Shown here: positions 10,775-20,553 of the stretch, piece by piece
Position numbering within the stretch: the stretch's first letter is position 1
Layout: every line of letters starts with the position of its first letter
Source: Diplonema japonicum
Lineage: Eukaryota > Euglenozoa > Diplonemea > Diplonemida > Diplonemidae
Assembly: GCA_964019335.1 (NCBI GenBank)
Contig: OZ025682.1
Coordinates: 526,176-590,175 of the forward strand
Direction: 5' to 3'
Length of the DNA: 64,000 nt
Translations under genes and position numbers: made by a program
Notes under the pieces: generated by a model
Told to the model about the DNA's origin: nothing
The model's database searches: none
What the model saw: the letters and a program-made list of their open reading frames with translations, nothing else

Positions 10775-11190
10775 ATGGCGTCTTTAAGGAGCTCACAGAT
10801 GCCCAAGAGGCTTCCTTGGGACATGCATCTGATCAAGGAGGCTAACGCGAACTCGAGGGCTACAGTATGCTTTTGACACATTAAAAAAAAAACGATTTTT
10901 TTTTTTTACAGGCGATCTTCACGCTGGCCACTGTTGGTGTCTTCTACTACTGTGCTATTAAGGAGGAGAGATTCGACTGGTGTGTGCTATAATTTCTTTT
11001 TTGGGAGAAATGAATTAAATAAAACAGGTTCCAGCTTGACCCCTGGTCCCCCACCAGGAGAAAGGTGAGCAAGAAGTGGCCCTCGGGTGGTCTCTTCTAC
11101 GGTTGGGGTAACAACGCCCTGAACAGGGATTGTGGTCTGCTTGAGTGGTACTGCTGGCGTGGGTACTGGGGTAACGAGTGGGGCGACTAA
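10775..11190 (+). CDS. Small single-pass membrane protein, copy 1
   Basis: Exons 10775-10864, 10912-10979 and 11028-11190, giving 106 residues. A basic/amphipathic N-terminus is followed by one hydrophobic segment (AIFTLATVGVFYYCAI), then a Trp/Gly/Arg-rich tail ending GYWGNEWGD. I do not recognise the family. Size, one membrane span, basic N-terminus and GC-rich codon use fit a small subunit of a mitochondrial respiratory or other membrane complex, but this is inference only. A second copy with the same predicted protein lies 941 bp downstream. Confidence 0.75.
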
Positions 11191-11715
11191 GGAGGTTGCC
11201 CACTGCCCGCCCGTTTTTTTCTTTTCTTTTTTTTTTCTTCTTTTTTCTTTTCCCCCATTTTTCGTTTTTTTCCCCCCACGAAGCCTCCCCTACTCAAAGA
11301 AGTAATTAAAAAAAAAGAGTTTTCACCAGAAAAAAAAGAAGCTTGTTCCCAATGTGCCTGACCCTCTACACTGTGCCAGATAATGGCCTGCCCCTCCCCT
11401 CTGAGGGAATGAGGGGGAAACAAAATTGAGGGGGAACCGTGAAAAGAGGAGGGGAAAAAAAAAGAAATGGGGAAGGGGGGGGGGGGAAGAAGAAGTAAGT
11501 GACCAGCAACAACCACGACTTGTAAAGAAGTGTTTTTTTTTTCTCTTTTTTTTTTCCCCTTTCAACGGGCCCCTTTTTTGACGTTCCCCCCCCCACTTTT
11601 TTCTTTCTTTTTTTGGGTTTTACATTTATTCTCACACCCCCAACCCCTCCTGTTTTATTCGTCATTTATCTTAAAAGACCACCGCCACCCACACCACTAT
11701 AGGGGGGCAGCAAGT
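11191..11715. other. Spacer between the tandem copies
   Basis: Low-complexity T, G and A runs and no supportable gene. The minus-strand Lys/Pro/Phe-rich ORFs here are composition artefacts of homopolymers. Confidence 0.5.
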
Positions 11716-11834
11716 ATGGCGTCTTTAAGGAGCTCACAGATGCCCAAGAGGCTTCCTTGGGACATGCATCTGATCAAGGAGGCTAACGCGAACTCGAGGG
11801 CTACAGTATGCTTTTGACACATTAAAAAAAAAAC

Positions 11835-11875
<41 letters not shown>

Positions 11876-12156
11876 GGCGATCTTCACGCTGGCCACTGTT
11901 GGTGTCTTCTACTACTGTGCTATTAAGGAGGAGAGATTCGACTGGTGTGTGCTATAATTTCTTTTTTGGGGAGAAAAGAATTAAATAAAACAGGTTCCAG
12001 CTTGACCCCTGGTCCCCCACCAGGAGAAAGGTGAGCAAGAAGTGGCCCTCGGGTGGTCTCTTCTACGGTTGGGGTAACAACGCCCTGAACAGGGATTGTG
12101 GTCTGCTTGAGTGGTACTGCTGGCGTGGGTACTGGGGTAACGAGTGGGGCGACTAA
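11716..12156 (+). CDS. Small single-pass membrane protein, copy 2
   Basis: Exons 11716-11805, 11877-11944 and 11994-12156; 106 residues, the same as copy 1. Intron 1 is 71 nt against 47 nt in copy 1, purely from expansion of its polypyrimidine run, which shows how freely such tracts grow here without harming the splice consensus. Function unknown, as for copy 1. Confidence 0.75.
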
Positions 12157-12532
12157 GAAGATCATCCCCCCCCCCATTTTTTCTTTTTTAGTGTGTTTTT
12201 TTTTTCTCTCCAACCCCGTTTTTTTTTTGTTATTTTATCCCCACGACCACCACGATTAGCTGGACGCAAAAAGAAAAGGACCCCCTCCCCCAATCCAGCC
12301 CAAATATTTTTTTAACAAAGGGTAATTGTGATAATCAGTTTGCCTCCACCCCCCTTTTTTTACTTTTTCAAGTGTAACCGTCCAAAGAGGAAAGGAAAAA
12401 AAAAAAAAAAATCGTTCCAGCTATTCCTTTTTAAATTGTTAATTCACAAGAATGGCAAAAAAAAAAAAAAAAAAAAAAAAAATTCTCAGGAAGAGGGAAA
12501 AGGAAGTATTAAAAAAAAAAAGTTATTAGAAA
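12157..12532. other. A/T-rich spacer
   Basis: A runs of 16 to about 26 bases near 12395-12411 and 12457-12481, and no gene. A ctcag at 12485-12489, about 45 bases before the next ATG, is the nearest acceptor-like site. Confidence 0.5.
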
Positions 12533-13107
12533 ATGTTCCGCTCGACCGCTGTTAGGATGTGCGCCGCGAAGGAGCTTCACAACCAGAAGATGTCGACCTT
12601 GTACAAGATCATTGTGGGGGACATCTCGTTCAAGAACAAGGTAACATCCCCCCAACCCCCACACACACACACGAGCAGGCGCCTGTGAAGGATTCGACTG
12701 TGACTGAGGTGTTCGGTAGCTCGTGGAGCACGGACCTCAAGGCGTGGTTCGCAAGCGACTTCACCGCGAAAATGGACAAGGCGGATAAGGAGGCCGCCAC
12801 CGTCGTCCTTGAGAAGTACCTCACTCGCCTGGACCTGACTAGGTACACCACCAGGGAGCTCGGTCAGTTCATGACCACTGGGGCGGCGAATGTCGCGGCA
12901 ACCGCTGAGGCCCACAACGTGAGCCAAGCTAAGGAGTTCATCAAGGCGAACAGCGAGGCCGCCTTCAAGGCCCACGTCATCGCTGAGGCAGCGAACTCCA
13001 ACTGGACCTCCGCTCAGGCTGAGGTATGTACTTGTTGAAGAAAAAAGAAGGAAAAAAAAAAAACTCATTTTCCACAGGAATTCATGAAGAAGGTGAAGTC
13101 CGCTTAA
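12533..13107 (+). CDS. Probable mitochondrial protein, family unknown
   Basis: Exons 12533-12640, 12679-13023 and 13078-13107; 160 residues. The N-terminus MFRSTAVRMCAAKEL is Arg-containing, acid-free and amphipathic, a typical mitochondrial presequence. The body is Ala/Lys/Thr-rich and predicted helical, ending EEFMKKVKSA, with no membrane span. GC-rich codon use matches highly expressed neighbours. It could be a soluble subunit of a respiratory complex or ATP synthase, but nothing diagnostic is visible, so the product stays unassigned. The start is the first ATG; a second in-frame Met at residue 9 is also possible. Confidence 0.7.
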
Positions 13108-13315
13108 AATGGGGGAAATGTTCCCTAGTGTGTGTGTGTTTTTTTTTTTCTCCCGTTTTTTCCCCCGTATTCATTTTTTTTTTCCCCAATGATTGTTTTT
13201 TTTTCATGGGGGGAAGAATAGTGTGGGTTTCTCCCTGTCTTTTTTTTCTTTTTTTTTTTTTACCGTTTTTCTGGGCTTTTTTTTTTTCATTTTGTTTTCC
13301 TAGTTTGGTCCAAAA

Positions 13316-13740
13316 AATGTTTTGAACAGCACTGCAACACATCTCACACGCACAACAGATTAAAATGGGTGGCAAAGATGGAGGGAAAGAAAGGGGGGAA
13401 AGGGAGCCAAAGGAGGGAAGGGTAAGGGTAAGGGGAAGAACCAGGCGATAGAACCGTGCGTCTCCACGGTGACGATCAAGAGGGCGTCGGGGAGCACGCC
13501 ATTGGGGGTGGTCTTTGTGGGGTGCGAAATGGATCGCTTGCGGGTCTTGTACCGTCAATGAAGGTCTTAGAGGTCAATGGGAAACCCGTGACGTCGCCAG
13601 GTGAGATGAAGTCCGCTGCTGCAGACGAAATGACCTTCACGATGAAGGTCGCGATCAACAGCTTCACGACGAAAGGTCTTCAACGTGACAGGCCCCGGGC
13701 ACATCACTTAAGATACTATTTTTAAGAATACGATTGGGTT
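13316..13740 (+). pseudogene. Wrecked 5' fragment of the PDZ/ART gene
   Basis: The leader and start (ATG at 13364) match the intact gene at 16856, but a one-base loss in the Gly/Lys-rich run shifts frame and reaches a TAG near 13449. A 25-base deletion (intact copy about 17026-17050) breaks the frame again. After the PDZ region the copy jumps over about 200 bp of the cold-shock part, resumes for some 25 bases (cttcaacgtgacaggccccggg, parent about 17398-17421), then jumps to sequence matching the region 3' of the intact gene (about 19790). Domains from the cold-shock module onward are missing. Confidence 0.88.
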
Positions 13741-13949
13741 CGCCATCATAGGCAAACCATCAATTGAGGCATATTACGTCCATTTTGATTTGTGTTTATT
13801 CACCGCAGTCTTCTGCAGGTTACATTTTACCAACTATCTTTAAATCTTTATACGTTTTTACCCTTTTTTTTTTTGTGAGTTACTTGAGGCTCTCTACTTT
13901 TTAATTTAGCTTACAAGACTTGTAGCACACCACCAGATCCTCAACAAAA

Positions 13950-16623
13950 ATGGTGAACCACGCGAAGGCCTTTGTGGGCCTGCTGTTCGTTGCACTGACG
14001 CTCGGGCTCGCCGCCGGGAGCGAGGAGGCAGCAGCCGGTGGGGAGAAGTACGGGTTCCAGGCGGAGGTGTCGAAGATGCTGGACATCATCATCAACGCAC
14101 TGTACACGAACCGAAACATCTTCCTGCGTGAGGTGATCTCGAACGCGTCTGACGCCCTCGACAAGATCAGGTTCCTGTACCTCACGAACCCGAAGACCCC
14201 CATGAACAAGGACGGGGAGCCTCCCAAGATGGACATCCGAATCAAGGTGGACAAGGAGAACCGCCTCCTCACCATCTCGGACGGTGGGATCGGGATGACA
14301 AAGGAGGAACTCGTGAACCACCTCGGGTCGCTCGGGTCATCCGGGACGAAGAACTTCGTGGAGAAGATGAAGGAGTCAAACGATGCGAGCCTCATCGGGC
14401 AGTTCGGTGTTGGTTTCTACTCCGTGTTCCTGGTGGCGGACGAGGTGAGGGTGGCGTCGAAGAACGATGCGAGCGACACTCAGTGGGTGTGGAAGAGCAA
14501 GGCGGACGGGGACTTCTACATCTACGAGGACCCCAGGGGGAACAGCCTCGGGAGAGGGACAGAGATTGAGATCGAGGTGAAGAAGGATGCCGAGGAGTTC
14601 CTCGACACCGACAAGTTGAAGGAGATCGCCACGAAGTACAGCGAGTTCATCCAGTTCCCCATCTACCTTCAGACCTCGAAGACCGAGAAGGTCCCCAAGG
14701 AGAAGGAGGAGACCGAGAAGGAGGCGGGTGACGATGAGGAGGCCGAGGTGAAGGATGAGGGAGAGGACAAGGAGGAGAAGGAGGAGGAGATGGAAGAGGT
14801 GACAACCTACGACTGGGATCTTGTGAACGAGAACAAGCCGATCTGGCAGAGGAAGGCGGAAGAGATCACCGAGGAGGAGTACAATAGCTTCTACAAGGCC
14901 ATCTCCAAGGACTACCAGGACCCCCTTTACAAGGTTCACTTCAGTGCTGAGGGTGAGGTGTGTGTTTGTTGTTTGCGGGCTTGTTTTCTTTATCAACACT
15001 CAAAACAGGTTGAGTTCAGGTCCATCCTGTTCATCCCCAAGTCCACCCAGACCAACCAGTTCGACATGAACCAGCAGACCCAGAACAACATCAGGCTGTA
15101 TGTTAAAAAAAGAAAAGGAAACACAATACAAACCCATTCTCCACACAGGTACGTTCGCCGTGTGTTCATCACCGACGACTTCAAGGACCTTCTCCCCCGC
15201 TACCTTGGTTTCGTGAAGGGTGTTGTGGACAGTGACGATCTTCCCCTGAACGTGAGCAGGGAACTCCTCCAGGAGAGCAGGATCTTGAAGATCATCAAGA
15301 AGAAGCTGGTGTGTGTTCTAATTTCAAAAGAAGAAAAAGGAAAGGGTTTCCATTTACTATTTTTACTTTTTTTTTTCTCTCACAGATCCGTAAGGCCCTC
15401 GCGATGATGAAGGACCTGGCGGAGGAAGATGAGGCTGAGGAGGAGGAGGAGGAGGAGGTTGCAGAGGGTGAGGAGAAGAAGGAGACCGAGCCGAAGGAGA
15501 AGAAGTACGGGAAGTTCTGGGAGGAGTTCGGACGCAGCATCAGGCTGGGACTTATCGAGGACGGGACGAACAGGTCGCGCCTCACGAAGCTCCTGAGGTA
15601 CAAGACCAGCAAGTCGAAGGGAGAGTGGTCGTCCCTGGATGCCTACGAGGGGAGGATGCTGGAGAACCAGAAGGAGATCTACTACATCGTCGGGGAGAGC
15701 GTTGAGAAGATCAAGGAGACCCCTGCCTGCGAGGACGCGGAGAAGAGGGGTGTGGAGGTGATCTACATGACGGATGCGATCGACGAGTACGTGGTGGGAC
15801 ACCTCACGGACTACAACGGGCACAAGCTTGTGAACCTTGTGAAGGAGGCACCGAAGATCGGCGAGGAGGATGGTGAGAAGGCAAAGAAGATCGAAACGAA
15901 GAGGAAGGAGGCCTACCAGCCGCTGGTGGACTGGTTCAAGAACGTTCTCGGGACAAAGGTCACCAAGGTGATCCTCACGAAGAGGAAGACCTCGTCGCCC
16001 ATGATCGTGAGCAGCCCTCAGCACGGGCTCACCGCCAACATGGCGAGGATCATGAAGGGCCAGGCCCTCGGTGAGAAGAACATGCAGATGCAGGAGGACG
16101 TGAAGCGTATCCTGGAGCTCAACTACTTGAACCCCATCATTGACGAGATCAACAAGCGTATCAAGGTGTGTTGGAGAAAACAAGCAAAAAAAAGAAAAAG
16201 AAAAAGAAAAAACCCTCTCAAAAAAAAAAAAAACATTTTAAAAAAAGGCTGACGCTGAGGACACCCAGGCAAAAGACACCGCCGAGATCTTGTTCGACCT
16301 TGCCTCCCTGCAGAGCGGTTTCGGTATGTAGTCGACACACACCCCCCCCCCCCCCACAAACACGCGCTCAACTTTTTTCCCTTTCAGCCCTGGAGGACAC
16401 GAAGGGCCTCTCTGCCCGTCTGGAGAGGATGCTGAAGAGCGGTCTTGACGTGGACCTCGCTGCAGCGGATGTGGAGGAGGAGGAGTACGACCTCGACGAT
16501 GAGGAGGAGGAGGCTGAGGAGGAGGCAGGTATGTAGCCATCAACCAAAATAACGGCACAACGTAACTCTTACCCAGCTGACGAGGAGCCCGTGGAGGAGG
16601 AGAAGAAGGACGAGGAGCTTTAA
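13950..16623 (+). CDS. Endoplasmin (GRP94, ER HSP90), copy 1
   Basis: Exons 13950-14957, 15009-15097, 15149-15308, 15386-16165, 16248-16323, 16388-16528 and 16577-16623; 766 residues. A signal peptide (residues 1-23) precedes the HSP90 GHKL ATPase domain: [41 protein letters not shown]. An acidic Glu/Lys linker follows, then the middle domain ([14 protein letters not shown], with the conserved NVSRELLQ) and the C-terminal dimerisation domain. It ends in an acidic tail with DEEL, a variant ER-retention signal in place of KDEL. Role: ATP-driven folding of secreted and membrane proteins in the ER lumen. Joining across all six introns restores the family frame without gaps. Confidence 0.96.
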
Positions 16624-16855
16624 ACACGCTTCGATTTTCGTTTGACTTGCAACACCGTCAAACATCTTTACATTTTATTTCTCTTGTTTCAAGCAGATCC
16701 GACTTTTCTGCTGCGTTTCCCTCTCTTTTAAAACAACGGACGCAAAGTGAAACATCCGACATTCCACTTTGCTACAGGTAACTCGAATTAGGTTGTAGTG
16801 TAATAAAATGTTTTGAACAGCACTGCAACATATTTCACACGCACAACAGATTAAA

Positions 16856-19672
16856 ATGGGTGGCAAAGATGGAGGGAAAGGAAAGGGGGGAAAGGGAGCC
16901 AAAGGAGGGAAGGGTAAGGGGAAGAACCAGGCGATAGAACCGTGCGTCTCCACGGTGACGATCAAGAGGGCGTCGGGGAGCACGCCATTGGGGGTGGTCT
17001 TTGTGGGGTGCGAAATCACAAAAGTGAGACTCGGCACCCCTGGATCGCTTGCGGGTCTTGTACCGTCGATGAAGGTCTTAGAGGTCAATGGGAAACCCGT
17101 GACGTCGCCAGGTGAGATGAAGTCCGCTGCTGCCGACGAAATAGCCTTCACGATGAAGGTCGCGATCAACAGCTTCACAACAAGGCAGAAGGGGACGGTC
17201 AACTCGTGGAAGAAAGAGAAGGGCTTTGGCTTTATATCCCCAGCAGTACCTGTTTTCTTCCCTGCCACGGACAGCATCCCACAGAACATCTCCATCGCTG
17301 ATGTCTTCTGCTTATCGTCTGGCATTGTAGGTGAGTCGAGCCTTCTCGTTGGCCAGCCTGTTGAGTTCATGCTGCGCCTAGAAGGAGGCAGGGCAAAGGC
17401 CTTCGACGTGACAGGCCCCGGGAGGGAAACCCCTCTGATGTATAAACCTGAAGAGGACACCAAGACACCTGTCGCTGCCGATATCGATTCCATCGTCAAA
17501 GGGAAGGACAGTTTTGACGAGGGACGGAGCATCTGCCTTCTCTACGCGGCGGGGAGGTGTCCGTTCGACGACCCACAAGGAACAGCATGCCCTAAAGGAC
17601 TGCATGTCAGGAAGAAGATGGCCACGCAAGCAGTTTGCAAGATTCCTGATGCCCCTGCCGAATGCTTCACGGTCAGACCCATTTCGTACGGTGGTAAAGG
17701 CGACAAGAAGCTCACCTTCGACATCAGCGAGGAGGGGCGGGCATTCTACACCCTTAGTGCGACAAAGACGTACTACTTCAAGCACCTCACTTACGATGGT
17801 GCAGACACCGTCAGGTTCACCGATCTGAACACGTGGATCAAGCTCTCACGCGAAAGCATCATTCGCACACTGACGGGTTTGAAAGCTATCGCAAACAAGG
17901 CCAACGTCACACACGACATCCCCGACAAGTTGCAGGAAGTAGAAGAAACCCTTGACAGAATTATGCTTCCCGTCAGCAAAGCCAAGCTGAACCTATTGAT
18001 GTCGCAGTTCAAGGAGGCAAGCTCAAACACACTGACTGTCCACAAAGCGTGGCAGCTGAAGAACGAATCCTTGGACTTCAGGTTCCGTAGCACGGAATAC
18101 AACATGACGCAGCAGAACGGAAAGACACCCGACATGATCGACGGCTACCATGGCACTGCGGAGTCAAGCGTGCTGGGCATCGCTCTGCACGGCTTCGACC
18201 CACTTAGGAGGAGCGGTCAAGTATTCGGCGAAGGGGAGTACTTCGCGAAGGATCCAAGGGTGTCTGTTGGTTACTGCAGGGGAGGGAACTATATGTTCCT
18301 CTGTAAGCTGATCCTTGGTGAAGAACAGGACCACACGTGGGTACCACACCAGCAGTACTACATCATGAAGCAACGTGAGGGCAACATCCAGGCTATACCC
18401 ATGTTCCTGATAAAGTTTACGAAGCACGTGTCACTCCTTGACTGTCATCTGTCTTCGTATGCAGAGGATGCTAAGGAAGCTGAGAAAGAAACACTGCGCA
18501 GGTTGGGCGAGAAGCAAAGAGGTGGTGTTCATCCGTGCAGGGGCAGGACTGACGGTGCCATGATGGCAGCGAAGACCGATCGCCTATGGGTAGGGTGGTT
18601 GCACCCCACCTTGGCCAGTGACGAGGACGAGCTTGAAGAGAATGTTAAACAGTTCCTTGAAGGGTACCAGGTGTCCATGGTGAAGTCACAGAGGAATGGT
18701 GCTCGCGTCGGTGCATTCGTGGAGCTGGAGCACCCCATCACACAGCTGCAGGTTGCGGAGCTGAACACCCGACCGTACATGGAGCAGTACAGCATCTCAG
18801 TCGACGATGCCCAACTGAACAACCCTTACACCAACAACAAGCACTGCCCGAAACTTTCCGGCCCTGGGTCCTTCTGCAGGGGGTGGAACCTCCGTGGCCA
18901 CCACGACTGGACGGAAGGGTGCACCTTCAAGCACGACATCGAGAGGTTCGTCAACCACGGCGCGAGCGTCGCCTACGAGAGGATCCCCAGGGGGGCGAAA
19001 TATGATGAGCTGTCCAGCTCCATTCCTGGCAAGGTCATCGACATCCAGAGAATTGTGCACCCCAAGCAGGAAAAGGCATACGAGTCCCGAAGAGCCTTTT
19101 TGAATGAGAAACACGGCTACGTGATCGAAAAGGAGCTGTGGCACGGGACAGCTTGTTCTGTGCTTGATACGATTATTAAGAATGGGTTGCAATGTCCGTC
19201 GGATTGTGTGCCCGGGAAAGACTGTCCAGTGTCAGGGGGTAAGGGGCTCAGCACGACCTTGTGTGGGACGGACTGCAAGCACTGTACCGAAAGGCACGAC
19301 TGGAAGAGGTGCCACATGTTCGGGTTGGGTATTTATCTAGCAGACGACCCTAGCAAGTCGCACAGGTACGTCACACCGCACAAGGGCGTCCACAGCTTGG
19401 TGCGCTGCAGGGTGAACCTCGGTAACCCGTACCTCATCGAGGCCAACCTGTTAGAGGGCGACGGCCTGCACAACATTGTGAACTGCGTTGACCCCACCAA
19501 CTACCTCAGTGCCACCGGTGAGGGGTGGGACACACAAAAAGGCCACGATTCGTACTTCGTGAAAGGCCTGAAACACAAGGCTAAGGTAGGGTTCGGTGTC
19601 ATCAACAGCGAATACATCATCTTCCAACCCTATCAAGTACTTCCTCTTTACATTGTTAACTATACCGTTTAA
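16856..19672 (+). CDS. PDZ - cold-shock - CCCH - double ADP-ribosyltransferase protein
   Basis: 938 residues, no intron. Order: Gly/Lys-rich tail (1-24); PDZ-like domain (~31-105: PLGVVFVG, SLAGLVPSMKVLEVNGKPV); cold-shock domain (~110-185: KGTVNSWKKEKGFGFISP); CCCH-like finger (~225-252); first PARP-type ART (~400-525) with YHGT and EGEYFAKD...GYCRG; a possible RRM-like stretch (~578-650); second Cys/His cluster (~662-695); second ART (~750-935) with WHGT, GLGIYLADDPSKSHRY and SEYIIFQPYQVLPLYIVNY. ART2 keeps the H-Y-E triad expected for ADP-ribosyl transfer. In ART1 the Glu position appears to be Tyr (HQQYYIM), as in mono-ART or inactive members. CSD and CCCH imply RNA binding, so RNA-linked ADP-ribosylation is a reasonable inference, perhaps like CCCH PARPs of animals. 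An AG (ttttgaacagc) and a second AG (acaacag) precede the start. Confidence 0.85.
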   Translation: MGGKDGGKGKGGKGAKGGKGKGKNQAIEPCVSTVTIKRASGSTPLGVVFVGCEITKVRLGTPGSLAGLVPSMKVLEVNGKPVTSPGEMKSAAADEIAFTMKVAINSFTTRQKGTVNSWKKEKGFGFISPAVPVFFPATDSIPQNISIADVFCLSSGIVGESSLLVGQPVEFMLRLEGGRAKAFDVTGPGRETPLMYKPEEDTKTPVAADIDSIVKGKDSFDEGRSICLLYAAGRCPFDDPQGTACPKGLHVRKKMATQAVCKIPDAPAECFTVRPISYGGKGDKKLTFDISEEGRAFYTLSATKTYYFKHLTYDGADTVRFTDLNTWIKLSRESIIRTLTGLKAIANKANVTHDIPDKLQEVEETLDRIMLPVSKAKLNLLMSQFKEASSNTLTVHKAWQLKNESLDFRFRSTEYNMTQQNGKTPDMIDGYHGTAESSVLGIALHGFDPLRRSGQVFGEGEYFAKDPRVSVGYCRGGNYMFLCKLILGEEQDHTWVPHQQYYIMKQREGNIQAIPMFLIKFTKHVSLLDCHLSSYAEDAKEAEKETLRRLGEKQRGGVHPCRGRTDGAMMAAKTDRLWVGWLHPTLASDEDELEENVKQFLEGYQVSMVKSQRNGARVGAFVELEHPITQLQVAELNTRPYMEQYSISVDDAQLNNPYTNNKHCPKLSGPGSFCRGWNLRGHHDWTEGCTFKHDIERFVNHGASVAYERIPRGAKYDELSSSIPGKVIDIQRIVHPKQEKAYESRRAFLNEKHGYVIEKELWHGTACSVLDTIIKNGLQCPSDCVPGKDCPVSGGKGLSTTLCGTDCKHCTERHDWKRCHMFGLGIYLADDPSKSHRYVTPHKGVHSLVRCRVNLGNPYLIEANLLEGDGLHNIVNCVDPTNYLSATGEGWDTQKGHDSYFVKGLKHKAKVGFGVINSEYIIFQPYQVLPLYIVNYTV

Positions 19673-19909
19673 TAACTTAACTTGGTGCCTCCTCTAACCT
19701 TGAGGCAACAGTTACAACTTCTTGTACTTCTATCCTTTCTCATTTTTTAAGATTTTATATTTTTTTAAAGCAAGACGCAGACTAGGACTACGATTGGGTT
19801 CGCCGTCCTTGGCATCATATTGCGTCCATTTTGATTTGTGTTTATTCACTGCAGTCTTCTGCGGGTTACATTTTACCAACTATCTTTAAATCTTTATACG
19901 TTTTTACCC

Positions 19910-20467
19910 TCTCCCTTGGTACCACGAGCATGGGCTGCAGAAGAAATACCTCCCAGGCCTAATCCCATTTGTCCTCAACTGCTAAAGGCCCTAAAATGGG
20001 GCGAGGACGGCGGGCAAGTTTCTAAGGCGGAACTGGCGGTCGACCTCATTGCAACGGAAAGGCTCCACATGGGTGGTGAAGACATAGCATGCTGGGCGAG
20101 AAAGCTCGGCAGGATTCTCAGCGTCTTAGAAAGGATCCATATAAAAGGGACGGGGAATCATCTGATTCCGGCAAAAACTATTAAGTCAGTACACTCACTA
20201 CGCACCCTAGGGCTCCACAGCCATGCCGTCACTGGCTACTCCACTCGCCCGATCTTCGCGTCCCCGAAGGTCACCCACTCGATCCTAGAGGAGCAAATGC
20301 GAACGCATTGCATCCTCAACAACTCGCTAGTCGGTTTCACGCCCAAGCTGCTGATGAGATACTACAACGGGCCTAAGGCACTACCACGACAGAAGGGATC
20401 AAACACTAGATCAGTTGATTGTCGTTAGGCGATCCTGTCACATACTGCAGGTTCCCTTCAAAGACAC
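19910..20467. mobile_element. ~560-bp insertion in unit B, possible mobile-element fragment
   Basis: Absent from unit A, where the flanking strings (tttttaccct and tttttttgtgagttac) are directly joined. The + strand is open from before the insert to a stop at 20426-20428. It encodes EIPPRPNPICPQLLKALKWG and a basic C-terminal half ending VDCR, unlike the host genes around it and without a recognisable domain. I see no terminal repeats or target-site duplication, so a retroelement or other mobile origin is an inference from its presence/absence pattern. Loss from unit A is the alternative. Confidence 0.4.
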
Positions 20468-20553
20468 CTTTTTTTTTTGTGAGTTACTTGAGGCTCTCTA
20501 CTTTTTAATTTAGCTTACAAGACTTGTAGCACACCACCAGATCCTCAACAAAA

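Larger units (their letters stand above)
10761..12157 (+). repeat. Tandem duplication of the small membrane-protein gene
   Basis: Units about 10761-11191 and 11702-12157. The three exons look identical between copies, while the introns differ: the T run in intron 1 is 12 bases in copy 1 and about 38 in copy 2, and intron 2 has a few base changes. Flanks diverge right after the stop codon (aaggaggttg versus aagaagatca). Confidence 0.85.

Noticed and set aside
15380-16183. Minus-strand 267-aa ORF in GRP94 (and its twin at 21984-22787)
   Set aside because: Leu-rich antisense of a GC3-rich gene; repeated only because GRP94 is duplicated.
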